In this document: piece by piece, positions 46,828-54,727 of the stretch
Position numbering within the stretch: position 1 is the first letter of the stretch
How the letters are laid out: each line of letters starts with the position of its first letter
Assembly: GCF_000741285.1 (NCBI RefSeq)
Contig: NZ_JGZE01000010.1
Span: 1 to 64,000, forward strand
From: Bifidobacterium mongoliense DSM 21395
GTDB lineage: Bacteria > Actinomycetota > Actinomycetes > Actinomycetales > Bifidobacteriaceae
DNA length: 64,000 bases
Direction of reading: 5' to 3'
Translations under genes and position numbers: made by a program
Notes under the pieces: generated by a model
The model's database searches: none
Told to the model about the DNA's origin: nothing
What the model saw: only the letters and a program-made list of their open reading frames with translations

Positions 46828-48765
46828 ATGAATCCCAAGCATATCGAGAAGTCATACGATGCCGTCATCGTCGGGGCCGGGGCGGCCGGACTGTCGGCGG
46901 CACTCGGCATGCTCCGCTCGCCGGCCATGGCGCACATGCGGGCTGAAGGCAGGGAACCGAGCATCCTCGTGATCTCCAAACTCCAGCCACTGCGCTCGCA
47001 TACGGGTTCGGCGGAAGGCGGCATCGCCGCCAGCCTGGGCAACGAACGCCACGACGACTGGCATTGGCACTACTTCGACACCGTCAAGGGCGGCGATTGG
47101 CTGGTGGACCAGGACGCCGCGCGCATGCTCGCCGAATACGCCCCCGAAACCGTGATCAATCTCGAACGCTCGGGCGTGGCCTTCTCCCGGATGACCGACG
47201 GGCACATCGCGCAACGCCGCTTCGGCGGGCACACGGCCGACTTCGGTCGGGAACCCATTCCCCGCGCCGCGTATGCCGCCGATCGCATCGGCCACCAGAT
47301 CCTGTTCGCCCTCTGGCAGCAGTGCGTGGGGCAGGGCGTCGATTTCGCCGACGAGTGGTACGTGACCGATCTGGTACTGGACCGCAGCGGGCAACGCGCC
47401 CGTGGCGTCGTGGCCTTCGACATCGCCCACGGCGAGGTGCACACGATCCACGCCTCCACGGTCCTCATGGCCACCGGCGGCGCCGGCAGACTGTTCGGCA
47501 CCACTTCGAATTCGTGGGATCTGACCGGTGACGGCATGGCATTGGCCCTCGCCGCGGGTCTGCAGGTGGAGGACATCGAATTCATCCAATTCCACCCCAC
47601 CGGACTGGCCCATACCGGACTGCTGCTCTCCGAAGCGGCGCGAGCCGAAGGCGGGGTGCTGCGCAATGCCCGAGGCGAGGCCTTCATGCAGCGCTACGCA
47701 CCGGACCATGGCGACCTGTCGGCACGAGACGTGGTCAGCCGGGCCGTCACCGCGGAGATCGCGGCGGGCCGGGGCGTGCCCGATCCACGGGAGCCGCAGG
47801 CCGGACCCGACTGCGTATGGCTCGACATGACCGCGATCGACCCGCAGCGCATGCGCACCGCCTTGCCCCAGGTGCTCGAGACCATACGCACCTACGCGGG
47901 ATTGGACCCCACACGCGATATGGTCCCGGTCAAACCCACGGCCCACTACACCATGGGCGGCATCCCCATCACCACCGAGGGCGAGGTGTACCGCTGGCAG
48001 GGCGGCGAACGCCGCATCGTCGACGGCCTGTACGCCGCGGGGGAATGCTCGTGCGTCGGCGTGCACGGCGCGAACCGGCTCGGCGGCAACTCCCTGCTCG
48101 ACGCCTGCCTGTTCGGTGGCCGGGCCGGAGCGGCCATGGCGGCGCGCATCGAAACCGCGACGTCGCCAGCCGACGACGGCGTCGATCCCGTGTATGACGC
48201 GGCCGAACGTCGCCGTTCCCAAGTCGCCGCCTGGCTGCAGGACCACGACGCATCCGGCGATGAGACCATGTCCGCCCCCAGCACCAGCAATGCGTCGGAT
48301 GAGGACAACGAGTCCAACAAGTCCGACGAATCGGGCGAGTCCGACGCTCAGGACACCGACGGCACGGCTTCGGACAACCCATACCGCCTGTTCGCCGACC
48401 TCGGCGCGGTGATGGAACGGGCCCTGGCGGTCCACTGCGACGCCGAAAGCGTCGCCCGGGCCCTCAACGCCATCGAGCGCGATCTGGCCCCTCGCGCCGC
48501 GGCCCTGCATCCGCACGACCACGCTGCGGCCTTCAACCAGGAGCTCACCGCGATCTGGGAGGCCCGGCATCTCATCACGCTCGCCCGCACCGTGCTGCGT
48601 TGCAGCGACGCAAGGCACGAATCGCGCGGATCCCTGCATCGCGACGACTATCCGGATCGTGACGACCGGCGGTACTTGGCGCATACCATGGGCGACGCTT
48701 CGGGTGCGATCGGTTGGCAGCCCGTCCATATCCTCGGCATGCCACCGGCGGGACGGACGTACTGA
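46828..48765 (+). CDS. Succinate dehydrogenase/fumarate reductase flavoprotein subunit
   Basis: 645-residue FAD subunit. FAD loop VIVGAGAAGLSAAL near residue 13; His 58 in LRSHTGSAEGG is placed to carry covalent FAD, which separates it from L-aspartate oxidase. Substrate site: HPTGL near 253, EGGVL, ARDVVSRA, HYTMGGI and ANRLGGNSL. Between the FAD domain and the C-terminal helical domain lies an acidic Ser/Asp/Glu/Asn-rich insert at about 480-516, unusual for the family. Start: ATG at 46828, with GGGGGT upstream. The iron-sulfur subunit follows after 65 bp. No anchor subunit genes adjoin. Direction (fumarate reduction is likely in this lifestyle) is inferred. Confidence 0.92.
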   Translation: MNPKHIEKSYDAVIVGAGAAGLSAALGMLRSPAMAHMRAEGREPSILVISKLQPLRSHTGSAEGGIAASLGNERHDDWHWHYFDTVKGGDWLVDQDAARMLAEYAPETVINLERSGVAFSRMTDGHIAQRRFGGHTADFGREPIPRAAYAADRIGHQILFALWQQCVGQGVDFADEWYVTDLVLDRSGQRARGVVAFDIAHGEVHTIHASTVLMATGGAGRLFGTTSNSWDLTGDGMALALAAGLQVEDIEFIQFHPTGLAHTGLLLSEAARAEGGVLRNARGEAFMQRYAPDHGDLSARDVVSRAVTAEIAAGRGVPDPREPQAGPDCVWLDMTAIDPQRMRTALPQVLETIRTYAGLDPTRDMVPVKPTAHYTMGGIPITTEGEVYRWQGGERRIVDGLYAAGECSCVGVHGANRLGGNSLLDACLFGGRAGAAMAARIETATSPADDGVDPVYDAAERRRSQVAAWLQDHDASGDETMSAPSTSNASDEDNESNKSDESGESDAQDTDGTASDNPYRLFADLGAVMERALAVHCDAESVARALNAIERDLAPRAAALHPHDHAAAFNQELTAIWEARHLITLARTVLRCSDARHESRGSLHRDDYPDRDDRRYLAHTMGDASGAIGWQPVHILGMPPAGRTY

Positions 48766-48830
48766 ATCGTCGCCGCGGAGGTGACGGAACCTCATGGCAC
48801 AATATGGGCGTGCGACAGGAAGGCGGTCCC

Positions 48831-49922
48831 ATGGCAGACGCAGCTACCGATGAACGGATGCGAGACATGATTCGCGTCGTGTTGCGCGTGCACCGCTTCA
48901 CCCCGCGCGCCGAAAGGGAGCGCGCCCGGTCAAGTTCGCCCTTCGCCCGTACCGCGCCATCGCCGTTCGGTGCCCCCACACGACGTCGCGCACCCCGAGG
49001 CAAACGCTGGACGCAGGATTATGCGCTCACGGTACCGCCGACCACCACCCTGCTTGACTGCCTGCTCTCCGTCAAGCGACGCAGCGACCCGACGTTGGCG
49101 TTCCGGTACGCATGCGGCCACGGCATGTGCGGTTCGGACGCCGCCACCGTCAACGGCGCCCCGACGCTGCTGTGCACCACCACGGTCGGACAGGCGGCCG
49201 GTCAGGCGACAGGTCAAACGATCGGGCAGACGAGCAGATCGGCAGCCACGGCACCGGGGTCGGCGAGCGCCGCGGATCATGGCGGCACGGATCATGGAGG
49301 CACGGACGACGAGGGATTCCGCCGCACCGGTTCCGCGGACCACCCGCACCAGCAGCGCGAGCCGCGACCGGACACCTCTCCGTCCCCACAGGGACTGGCG
49401 CAGGACGCCGGAAACCAGAGCCCCGCGATCGTCGAGATCGGACCGCTCGCGGGCTTCGCCGTGCAGCGCGATCTCATCGTCGACATCGATCCGATGATCG
49501 AACAGATCACCCGCCTTAAGCCGTATCTGCAGGCCGACGGCCGTCTGGCCACGACGCACGACGGCAAGGTCGACATGATCGAGTACCTGCAACGACCTGA
49601 ACAGCTGGCGAAATACGAGCTGCTGAGCGATTGCATCGCCTGCGGCCTGTGCGAGGCGAGCTGCCCGGTGTTCTCCGGCGGCGACGCCTTCATCGGTCCG
49701 GCCGCGCTGATCGCCGCCTCGCGTTTCATCAACGATTCGCGTGACCACGCCGGCGACGCCAGACTCGATGCCATCGACACCGCCGACGGCATCGCGGCCT
49801 GCCAATCGGTGAAGGCGTGCAGCCGTCCATGCCCACGCGGCATCAATGTCGGCGAGGAGATGTGGCAGCTGACCACGCGGGTCGGGGAACGCTCCGAGCG
49901 CAGACGCGACAACGACGAGTGA
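48831..49922 (+). CDS. Succinate dehydrogenase/fumarate reductase iron-sulfur subunit with a long internal insert
   Basis: 363 residues against the usual 240-260. [2Fe-2S] domain with C95-x4-C100-x2-D103 and C115 (CGHGMCGSD...LLC; Asp in the third position as in E. coli SdhB). A low-complexity insert of about 70 residues (about 118-195, rich in Gly, Gln, Thr, Asp, His) splits it from the rest. Then IVEIGPLAGFAVQRDL and the [4Fe-4S] set CIACGLCEASCP and [3Fe-4S] set CQSVKACSRPCP. The start is ATG 48831, with GGAAGGCGG upstream. Partner of the flavoprotein upstream; no quinone-binding anchor follows. Confidence 0.92.
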   Translation: MADAATDERMRDMIRVVLRVHRFTPRAERERARSSSPFARTAPSPFGAPTRRRAPRGKRWTQDYALTVPPTTTLLDCLLSVKRRSDPTLAFRYACGHGMCGSDAATVNGAPTLLCTTTVGQAAGQATGQTIGQTSRSAATAPGSASAADHGGTDHGGTDDEGFRRTGSADHPHQQREPRPDTSPSPQGLAQDAGNQSPAIVEIGPLAGFAVQRDLIVDIDPMIEQITRLKPYLQADGRLATTHDGKVDMIEYLQRPEQLAKYELLSDCIACGLCEASCPVFSGGDAFIGPAALIAASRFINDSRDHAGDARLDAIDTADGIAACQSVKACSRPCPRGINVGEEMWQLTTRVGERSERRRDNDE

Positions 49923-49979
49923 CGCCCCCACGTCCCGAGCGGTGCGCTTGCGGATACACCACGACTAGAGTAGGAACCT

Positions 49980-50651
49980 ATGAACACCATCTCATACACG
50001 AATCTGGCGAAGATGTGCGCCTTCGTCGAGGAACGCGCCCTCACCCGCCAATCCGATCGCACCGCACAGCTGCGCCGAGAGGCCGATGCGGCCGGCAACA
50101 CGCAAAGCTCGGCTGCCCAGGCCGACCTGCTGGCACTTCTGGTGCGCCTGACCCACAGCTCATCGGTCATCGCCATCGGCACCGGTGCGGTGATCGAATC
50201 CGAGCGCATCGTCGATGCGCTCGGGGGCCGCGGCCAGTTGACCGCCGTGGACTCCTCGCCGGAGGGTATCGCCGCGGTACGTCGACTGTTCAACACCCTT
50301 GATGAGGACACCCAGACCACGTTACGTGCGGTGAATGCCTCCGCCGACGTGTTCCTCGAGCGCCTCAATGCGGGAGCCTACCAGCTCATCGTCGTGTCCG
50401 GCGACCCCGCCAACTATGCGCCGGCCTTCGCCCAGGCCCCACGACTGCTCGACGATGGCGGCATGATCGTCTTCACCGATGTCATGGCCATGGAGGGTAC
50501 CGACGCCAACGGCGGCATGCTCAACCCGGCCGATCGCAGCGCCAAGGCCGTGGCCATGCGCGAACTGCTCGATACCGTCGAGTCGGATGAACGGTTCGAT
50601 GCCACGCTCACCCCCGTCGGCACCGGGATGTTGCTGGCACTCAGGCGATAG
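49980..50651 (+). CDS. SAM-dependent O-methyltransferase (catechol/caffeoyl-CoA type)
   Basis: 223-residue Rossmann methyltransferase. SAM loop VIAIGTGAVIES near residue 64, acid after strand 2 in TAVDSSPEG near 89, LNAGAYQLIVVSGD near 128, and LLDDGGMIVFTDVMA near 152. Matches the actinobacterial O-methyltransferase family 3 set (like mycobacterial Rv1220c). The usual metal ligand Asp of LIxxD is replaced by Ser-Gly (VVSGD), so metal use is unclear. The ATG at 49980 follows TAGGAACC. It stands alone, 57 bp past the sdhB-like gene. Confidence 0.85.
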   Translation: MNTISYTNLAKMCAFVEERALTRQSDRTAQLRREADAAGNTQSSAAQADLLALLVRLTHSSSVIAIGTGAVIESERIVDALGGRGQLTAVDSSPEGIAAVRRLFNTLDEDTQTTLRAVNASADVFLERLNAGAYQLIVVSGDPANYAPAFAQAPRLLDDGGMIVFTDVMAMEGTDANGGMLNPADRSAKAVAMRELLDTVESDERFDATLTPVGTGMLLALRR

Positions 50652-50805
50652 CCCAACCAGTCGGCTCGGCCATTCATCGTCAGTGGCAATCTTCAGCGGT
50701 ATGGTCCAGTCCGATGGTGCGCCCTTCATCGGACTGCGCTCGCAAGTAGCCCGAACGTCGGAAGATTCATGGCCCGACGAAGCTCCACCCGCGGGGCCGC
50801 CCCGC

Positions 50806-51669
50806 TCAGTGCACCGCGCTCGAGGCGACCTCAACCGCCTCGTCGATGTCATCCGTGAACACGACCAGATTGGGATCCAGCGGGGAGATGAATCCGCGCT
50901 TGCCGAGGGTGCCGGTCACCCAGTCGAGCAATCCCCGCCAATACTGCGTGTCGAACAACACGATGGGCATGGATTTGATTTTATGCGTCTGCACCAGGGT
51001 GAGCAGTTCGAACATCTCGTCAAGCGTGCCGAATCCGCCGGGGCAGATGATGACACCCGACGAATACTTCACGAACATCGTCTTGCGTACGAAGAAGTAG
51101 CGGAAGGTGATGCCCAGATCGACCCACTGGTTCATGCCCTTCTCATGCGGCAGCTCGATGCCGAGCCCCACCGATTTGCCGCCGGCATCCACGGCTCCGC
51201 GATTCGCGGCCTCCATGATGCCCGGGCCTCCCCCGGTGATCACCGCGATGCCCCGTTCGGCGACCCCGCGTCCCATGCGCACCGCGTCCTGATACTCCTG
51301 TTCCTCCTCGCGCACCCGCGCGGATCCAAAGATGCTCACGGCCGGCCCCAGCTCGGCCAGAGCGCCGAACCCGTCCACGAATTCAGCCTGGATGCGCAGC
51401 ACCCGCCACGGGTCCATGTGCAGCCAGTCGGTGGACTGCTCGGGCCTGAGCAGGTTCGCCATGGTGTTGTCGTGAGGAATCATCGAGCCCCGCATCATCA
51501 CCGGGCCTCGCCGGTACTCTTCCTCCGGTGAAACGCCGTGACGCTGCGCGCCACGACCGGATGCATGGCGGTCGTCATCGGTACGACCGCCATCACGACC
51601 GTCATCAATACGACCGGTATCAGCGCCACCGACGCCATCGTCATGCTCGTGCTCTGGTAATTCGTTCAT
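50806..51669 (-). CDS. LOG family protein (lysine decarboxylase-like, TIGR00730)
   Basis: 287 residues. Rossmann-like LOG domain starts near residue 105 with AVSIFGSARVREEEQEYQ; the diagnostic ITGGGPGIMEAANRGA (about 145) and ICPGGFGTLDEMFELLTLVQ (PGGxGTxxE, about 212) follow. In other organisms such proteins are cytokinin-activating phosphoribohydrolases acting on nucleoside monophosphates; annotation as lysine decarboxylase is outdated. Unusual: a 100-residue hydrophilic N-terminus rich in Asp, Gly, Arg and His precedes the domain. The start may be later (ATG near 51498, GPVMMRGS). Function in a bacterium like this is unknown. Confidence 0.88.
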   Translation of the reverse strand: MNELPEHEHDDGVGGADTGRIDDGRDGGRTDDDRHASGRGAQRHGVSPEEEYRRGPVMMRGSMIPHDNTMANLLRPEQSTDWLHMDPWRVLRIQAEFVDGFGALAELGPAVSIFGSARVREEEQEYQDAVRMGRGVAERGIAVITGGGPGIMEAANRGAVDAGGKSVGLGIELPHEKGMNQWVDLGITFRYFFVRKTMFVKYSSGVIICPGGFGTLDEMFELLTLVQTHKIKSMPIVLFDTQYWRGLLDWVTGTLGKRGFISPLDPNLVVFTDDIDEAVEVASSAVH

Positions 51670-51760
51670 TGGACCGCCCGCCTTTCCGCACTCAATCTAT
51701 CAGAAGACCCTGCGGACAGCGGGCACGCACCTCCGGAACACCCCGGAACACCGCCGTGTT

Positions 51761-51889
51761 TCACTTTGTGTAGTCAATCGCTCTGAGACAGCCCATCCTC
51801 GGCACGTCGCGGTCTTGCAAATCGGCGGTATATGGCCGTTCCTAATTCTGCTCTTTTTCTGGGCCTATGAACAGTACTACACAAAGTGA
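51761..51889. repeat. 14-bp inverted repeats flanking about 100 bp
   Basis: TCACTTTGTGTAGT (51761-51774) and ACTACACAAAGTGA (51876-51889) are exact reverse complements, separated by 101 bp with no gene. They could be the ends of a short non-autonomous element or paired operator sites. Confidence 0.8.
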
Positions 51890-52244
51890 GGAGCCTACCC
51901 GGATCTGGCCTTTGCATGGGTGCATGGGGCATAGAACCGTCGGAACCACGCCGGAACGTGGCGCGGCAAGCCAACGGACCGGCGCACGACGCCAAGCCAT
52001 GCGGACCACGTGCCATAAGACCGAGGTGCAACTGCCCTCCCTAACTCCGATGCCTACGAACACAGCTTCGGTTCCAGGGAACGGCTGAGCGGAAGGTGGT
52101 GGACACGCCGTACAAGATTCGCGTTTCACCTATGAGCTCCGCATGCGATCGACAACTATGTACTTGACTCACAATTCTTGAGTTAACCCCGAGATCAGAC
52201 GTCATCGTGCCTAATCATGCCTAGAGCGCCAAATCCGAACAAGC

Positions 52245-52280
52245 AAAAAGCCTTCAGAATCGTAATGATTCCGAAGGCTT
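52245..52280 (-). terminator. Rho-independent terminator of tRNA-Arg
   Basis: On the minus strand AAGCCTTC-GGAATC and GATTC-TGAAGGCTT pair around a 5-base loop, followed by TTTTT. It begins 6 bp past the tRNA 3' end. Confidence 0.92.
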
Positions 52281-52285
52281 AGCGG

Positions 52286-52359
52286 TGCGCCAGACAGGAT
52301 TCGAACCTGCAACCTGCTGATCCGTAGTCAGCTGCTCTAATCCATTGGGCTACTGGCGC
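52286..52359 (-). tRNA. tRNA-Arg, anticodon ACG
   Basis: Minus strand, 74 bases. Acceptor stem GCGCCAG/CTGGCGC with discriminator A; anticodon stem GCTGA/TCAGC holding the loop CTACGGA (anticodon ACG, normally edited to ICG); T-arm with GTTCGAATC. CCA is not encoded (CC then G follow). A strong terminator sits directly downstream. Confidence 0.95.
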
Positions 52360-52745
52360 ATATCGTCACAACATTGATCTCCTAGGAAGTCTTGTTTGCG
52401 GCAACTCGAATAAGATACCGCAACGATGGGCACGACGCAACTTGGGCCTCCTCTCGGCGTGTCACCACAACCGATCCACGGACCTTGGCCCATGACCCAA
52501 CAAGCCAAAACCCCTCGATCCCACCCACTCGACCACGACACGTAGCGATGCCATATAGCGATACCACGCCGTGAATTGGACTGATTGTTGTTCACACTGT
52601 TGTATTGGACGACGGGTGTCGCTTGGTGTCAATGATACAGGGCCTCGACCTCAGCCGGTGTCCGGCAACCTAGATACCCGCGGAGAATGCGCACCGCCGG
52701 TGAATACACAAGGGCCGGCGACCGCACGAAGGCCAAGAAATAACA
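52360..52745. other. Gene-free region between tRNA-Arg and the dppA terminator
   Basis: About 386 bp. No gene or RNA was recognised. It must contain the promoter of tRNA-Arg. Short frames such as the one at 52571-52810 show no protein-like features. Two near-copies of AGGGCCGGYGACCG at about 52710 and 52749 are the only repeats noted. Confidence 0.45.
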
Positions 52746-52800
52746 CGAGGGCCGGTGACCGCCGTGGCGAACCATCCGCCATCGCAGCCACCGGCCCTCG
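52746..52800 (-). terminator. Terminator of the dpp operon
   Basis: CGAGGGCCGGTG and CACCGGCCCTCG form a 12-bp perfect stem around a 31-base loop with inner GGCG/CGCC pairing, 18 bp past the dppA stop; TGTTATTTCTT follows on the minus strand. Confidence 0.8.
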
Positions 52801-52817
52801 TCACCGGTAGGTCGGCA

Positions 52818-54557
52818 TCACTTCTGCCAGCCGACGTCCTCCGGAGCGGGATTGGCGAAGAGCGTCACGCCGTAGTTGGCGAGGTTCTTCTTCGCACCCA
52901 CGAAGCTCGGAGGCGTGGAAACCGGGATGGTGCCGTAGAGCTTCAGGGCTTCCTTCTCGGCGGCGTTGGCGGCCTTCGTCTGCTCGTCGTAGTCCGACAG
53001 GGAGCCGGCCTTCTTGAGCATGGCGTCGATCTCCTTGCTGCCGACGAACGTGAAGTTGCTCGCACCGTCGGAGGTGTAGAGCTGGGGGCCGGCGGTGACG
53101 AAGCCGAGGGCGCTGGTGGCCTGCCAGGCCATGGGCAGCACCTGGTAGTCACCGCTGGAAACGGTCTTCGAGAACTTGCTCTCGCTCTGGTTGACGATCT
53201 TCACCTTGATGCCCGCGGACTTCATCATGGCCTGGTAGGCACCGGCGAGCGCCTGCTGGGTGGCATCCGTGCCGAAGTAGGTGAAGGACACCTCGAGCGT
53301 CTTGCCGCCCTTGGCGTAGTAGCCGTCCGAACCCATCTTGTATCCGGCGGATTCGAGCGTCTTCTTGGCGTTGGCGACGTTGAAGTTGCCTTCGGCGGGG
53401 CGGTTGTTCTCATAGCCCTTCTGGAACGGCGAAAGCAGTTCCGAACCCGGCTGCGGCGCTTCCCAGTTCAATCCCTTGAACTGCACCTTGTTGTAGGTGG
53501 CGACGTCGAAGGCCTGGGTCAGCGCCTTGCGGACGTTGACGTCCTTGAGCGCCTCGGACTTGCCATTGTACTGCATGACGCGGGTCTTGGTGCTGTAGCC
53601 CATGCGCAGGGTGCCGTCGGCGACGGAGCGCACGGTCTTGACCTGATCGGCGGTGCTCACATCATCGGCCGCATCGATCTCGCCGTTTTCGAAGGCGTTG
53701 ATCTCGGCGGTCGACGCCATCTGCTTGTAGACGACCTTATCGAGCTTGGGCTTGTTGCCCCACCACTTCGGGTTCGGGGTGAACGTGACCTGGGAATCGC
53801 TCGACGACGACACGACGTACGGACCTGCGGCCCATTCGTTGTGGGGGTTGTTCACCCATCCGGAGGTGAAGGTCTTGGCGTCGCCGGCCTCGGGGTTCAC
53901 GAGACTGGTGAACACCAGCTGCCAGGGGTAGTACGGCTTGGCGTACTTCACGATGACCTGCTTGGCGTTGTCGCCCTGCTCCACACTCGCGATGCTGTCG
54001 AAGCCATCGGTGCTCGGCGGGTTGTAAGCCTGATCCTTGCCGTTGTAGGCGACCCAGGTCGCCTTGAACGCGGTCCAGTCGATCGGCTTGCCGTCGTTCC
54101 AGTTGGCCTTGGGGTTGATGTCGTACTGCACGACCATCGGATCCTTGGACACGAGCTTCATGTCCGTCAGGTAATCCTTGTTGGCCGAGATCTTCGCACC
54201 CGACACGTCATTGCCGGCGGTGACCAGGTTGGGCTGGTACCACTGCCACAGGTTCGACATGTAACCGGTGTTGCCGTCGGTGCTCAGATAGTTCCAGTTC
54301 GGTCCGATCTCGGAAATCGCCAGGTTCAGCGTGCCGCCGTCCTTGACGTTGTCCCGGGACTGCTGGTTGTAGTAGCCCTTGGTGGCGCTCGGGGTCGGCA
54401 GTTCGCCCTTGTAGGACGAGGGAATGCCGGACGAGGGCTCGACGTAGTCGACCTTGGTCTTCGACTCGCTCGACGAGCCGCCGCACGCGGACAGCAGCAT
54501 GGCCACCGCCGCAGCGGCCGAAACGGCTGCGAGCACCCCGCTCTTTCGTGTTTTCAT
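52818..54557 (-). CDS. dppA: Peptide-binding lipoprotein of the dpp ABC importer (SBP family 5)
   Basis: 579-residue surface lipoprotein. Signal with lipobox LLSAC (Cys 25), Ser-rich tether, then the peptide/nickel-binding family fold: LNLAISEIGPNWNYL, KANWNDGKPIDWTAFKATW, DSQVTFTPNPKWWG and a C-terminal LYGTIPVSTPPSFVG. The ATG at 54557 has GAGGAG 7 bases upstream. It is the last gene of the operon dppB-dppC-dppDF-dppA, 170 bp after dppDF; the gap has a strong hairpin, so it may be expressed at a level of its own. Ligand (di- or oligopeptide) is not decidable from sequence. Confidence 0.92.
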   Translation of the reverse strand: MKTRKSGVLAAVSAAAAVAMLLSACGGSSSESKTKVDYVEPSSGIPSSYKGELPTPSATKGYYNQQSRDNVKDGGTLNLAISEIGPNWNYLSTDGNTGYMSNLWQWYQPNLVTAGNDVSGAKISANKDYLTDMKLVSKDPMVVQYDINPKANWNDGKPIDWTAFKATWVAYNGKDQAYNPPSTDGFDSIASVEQGDNAKQVIVKYAKPYYPWQLVFTSLVNPEAGDAKTFTSGWVNNPHNEWAAGPYVVSSSSDSQVTFTPNPKWWGNKPKLDKVVYKQMASTAEINAFENGEIDAADDVSTADQVKTVRSVADGTLRMGYSTKTRVMQYNGKSEALKDVNVRKALTQAFDVATYNKVQFKGLNWEAPQPGSELLSPFQKGYENNRPAEGNFNVANAKKTLESAGYKMGSDGYYAKGGKTLEVSFTYFGTDATQQALAGAYQAMMKSAGIKVKIVNQSESKFSKTVSSGDYQVLPMAWQATSALGFVTAGPQLYTSDGASNFTFVGSKEIDAMLKKAGSLSDYDEQTKAANAAEKEALKLYGTIPVSTPPSFVGAKKNLANYGVTLFANPAPEDVGWQK

Positions 54558-54605
54558 CCTGTGTCTCCTCTCTGTGGCCGCGGGGTGGGAAACCCCACGA
54601 CGACC

Positions 54606-54629
54606 CGGTATGCGAGTGTTCGCATACCG
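54606..54629 (-). promoter_or_regulatory. Hairpin in the dppDF-dppA gap
   Basis: CGGTATGCG and CGCATACCG form a perfect 9-bp stem with a 6-base loop, 49 bp before dppA. A second GGGG/CCCC pair lies at about 54581-54595. They may stabilise the dppA message or bind a regulator. Confidence 0.5.
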
Positions 54630-54727
54630 TCTTCATCGCCATTCCGACACGGGGTCGGCCTGACGGTGACAATTCATATCGCCGGCAGGTTCCCGAATGG
54701 TCATCGGTGCCGTGCCGGCGCGTGCCC

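Larger units (their letters stand above)
51670..52285. other. Gene-poor region between the LOG gene and tRNA-Arg
   Basis: 616 bp with no supportable gene and lower GC than the surroundings in parts (e.g. 52140-52260). It holds a pair of 14-bp inverted repeats (51761-51889), the tRNA-Arg terminator at 52245-52280, and an imperfect inverted repeat TTGACTC...GAGTTAA near 52173-52195. Short open frames here have no family resemblance I can name. A decayed insertion is possible but not demonstrated. Confidence 0.5.

Noticed and set aside
46828..48765. L-aspartate oxidase (NadB) instead of SdhA/FrdA
   Set aside because: The FAD-linking His in SHTGSAEGG and the adjacent iron-sulfur subunit gene favour SdhA/FrdA.
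51774..52129. Short frames as a transposase remnant
   Set aside because: No recognisable catalytic residues or family motif; kept only as a gene-poor region.
52173..52195. HspR (HAIR) site near tRNA-Arg
   Set aside because: Only an imperfect TTGACTC/GAGTTAA pair, wrong spacing, and no stress gene next to it.
52571..52810. Small + strand gene before the dpp terminator
   Set aside because: No ribosome site or family resemblance; runs through the terminator hairpin.
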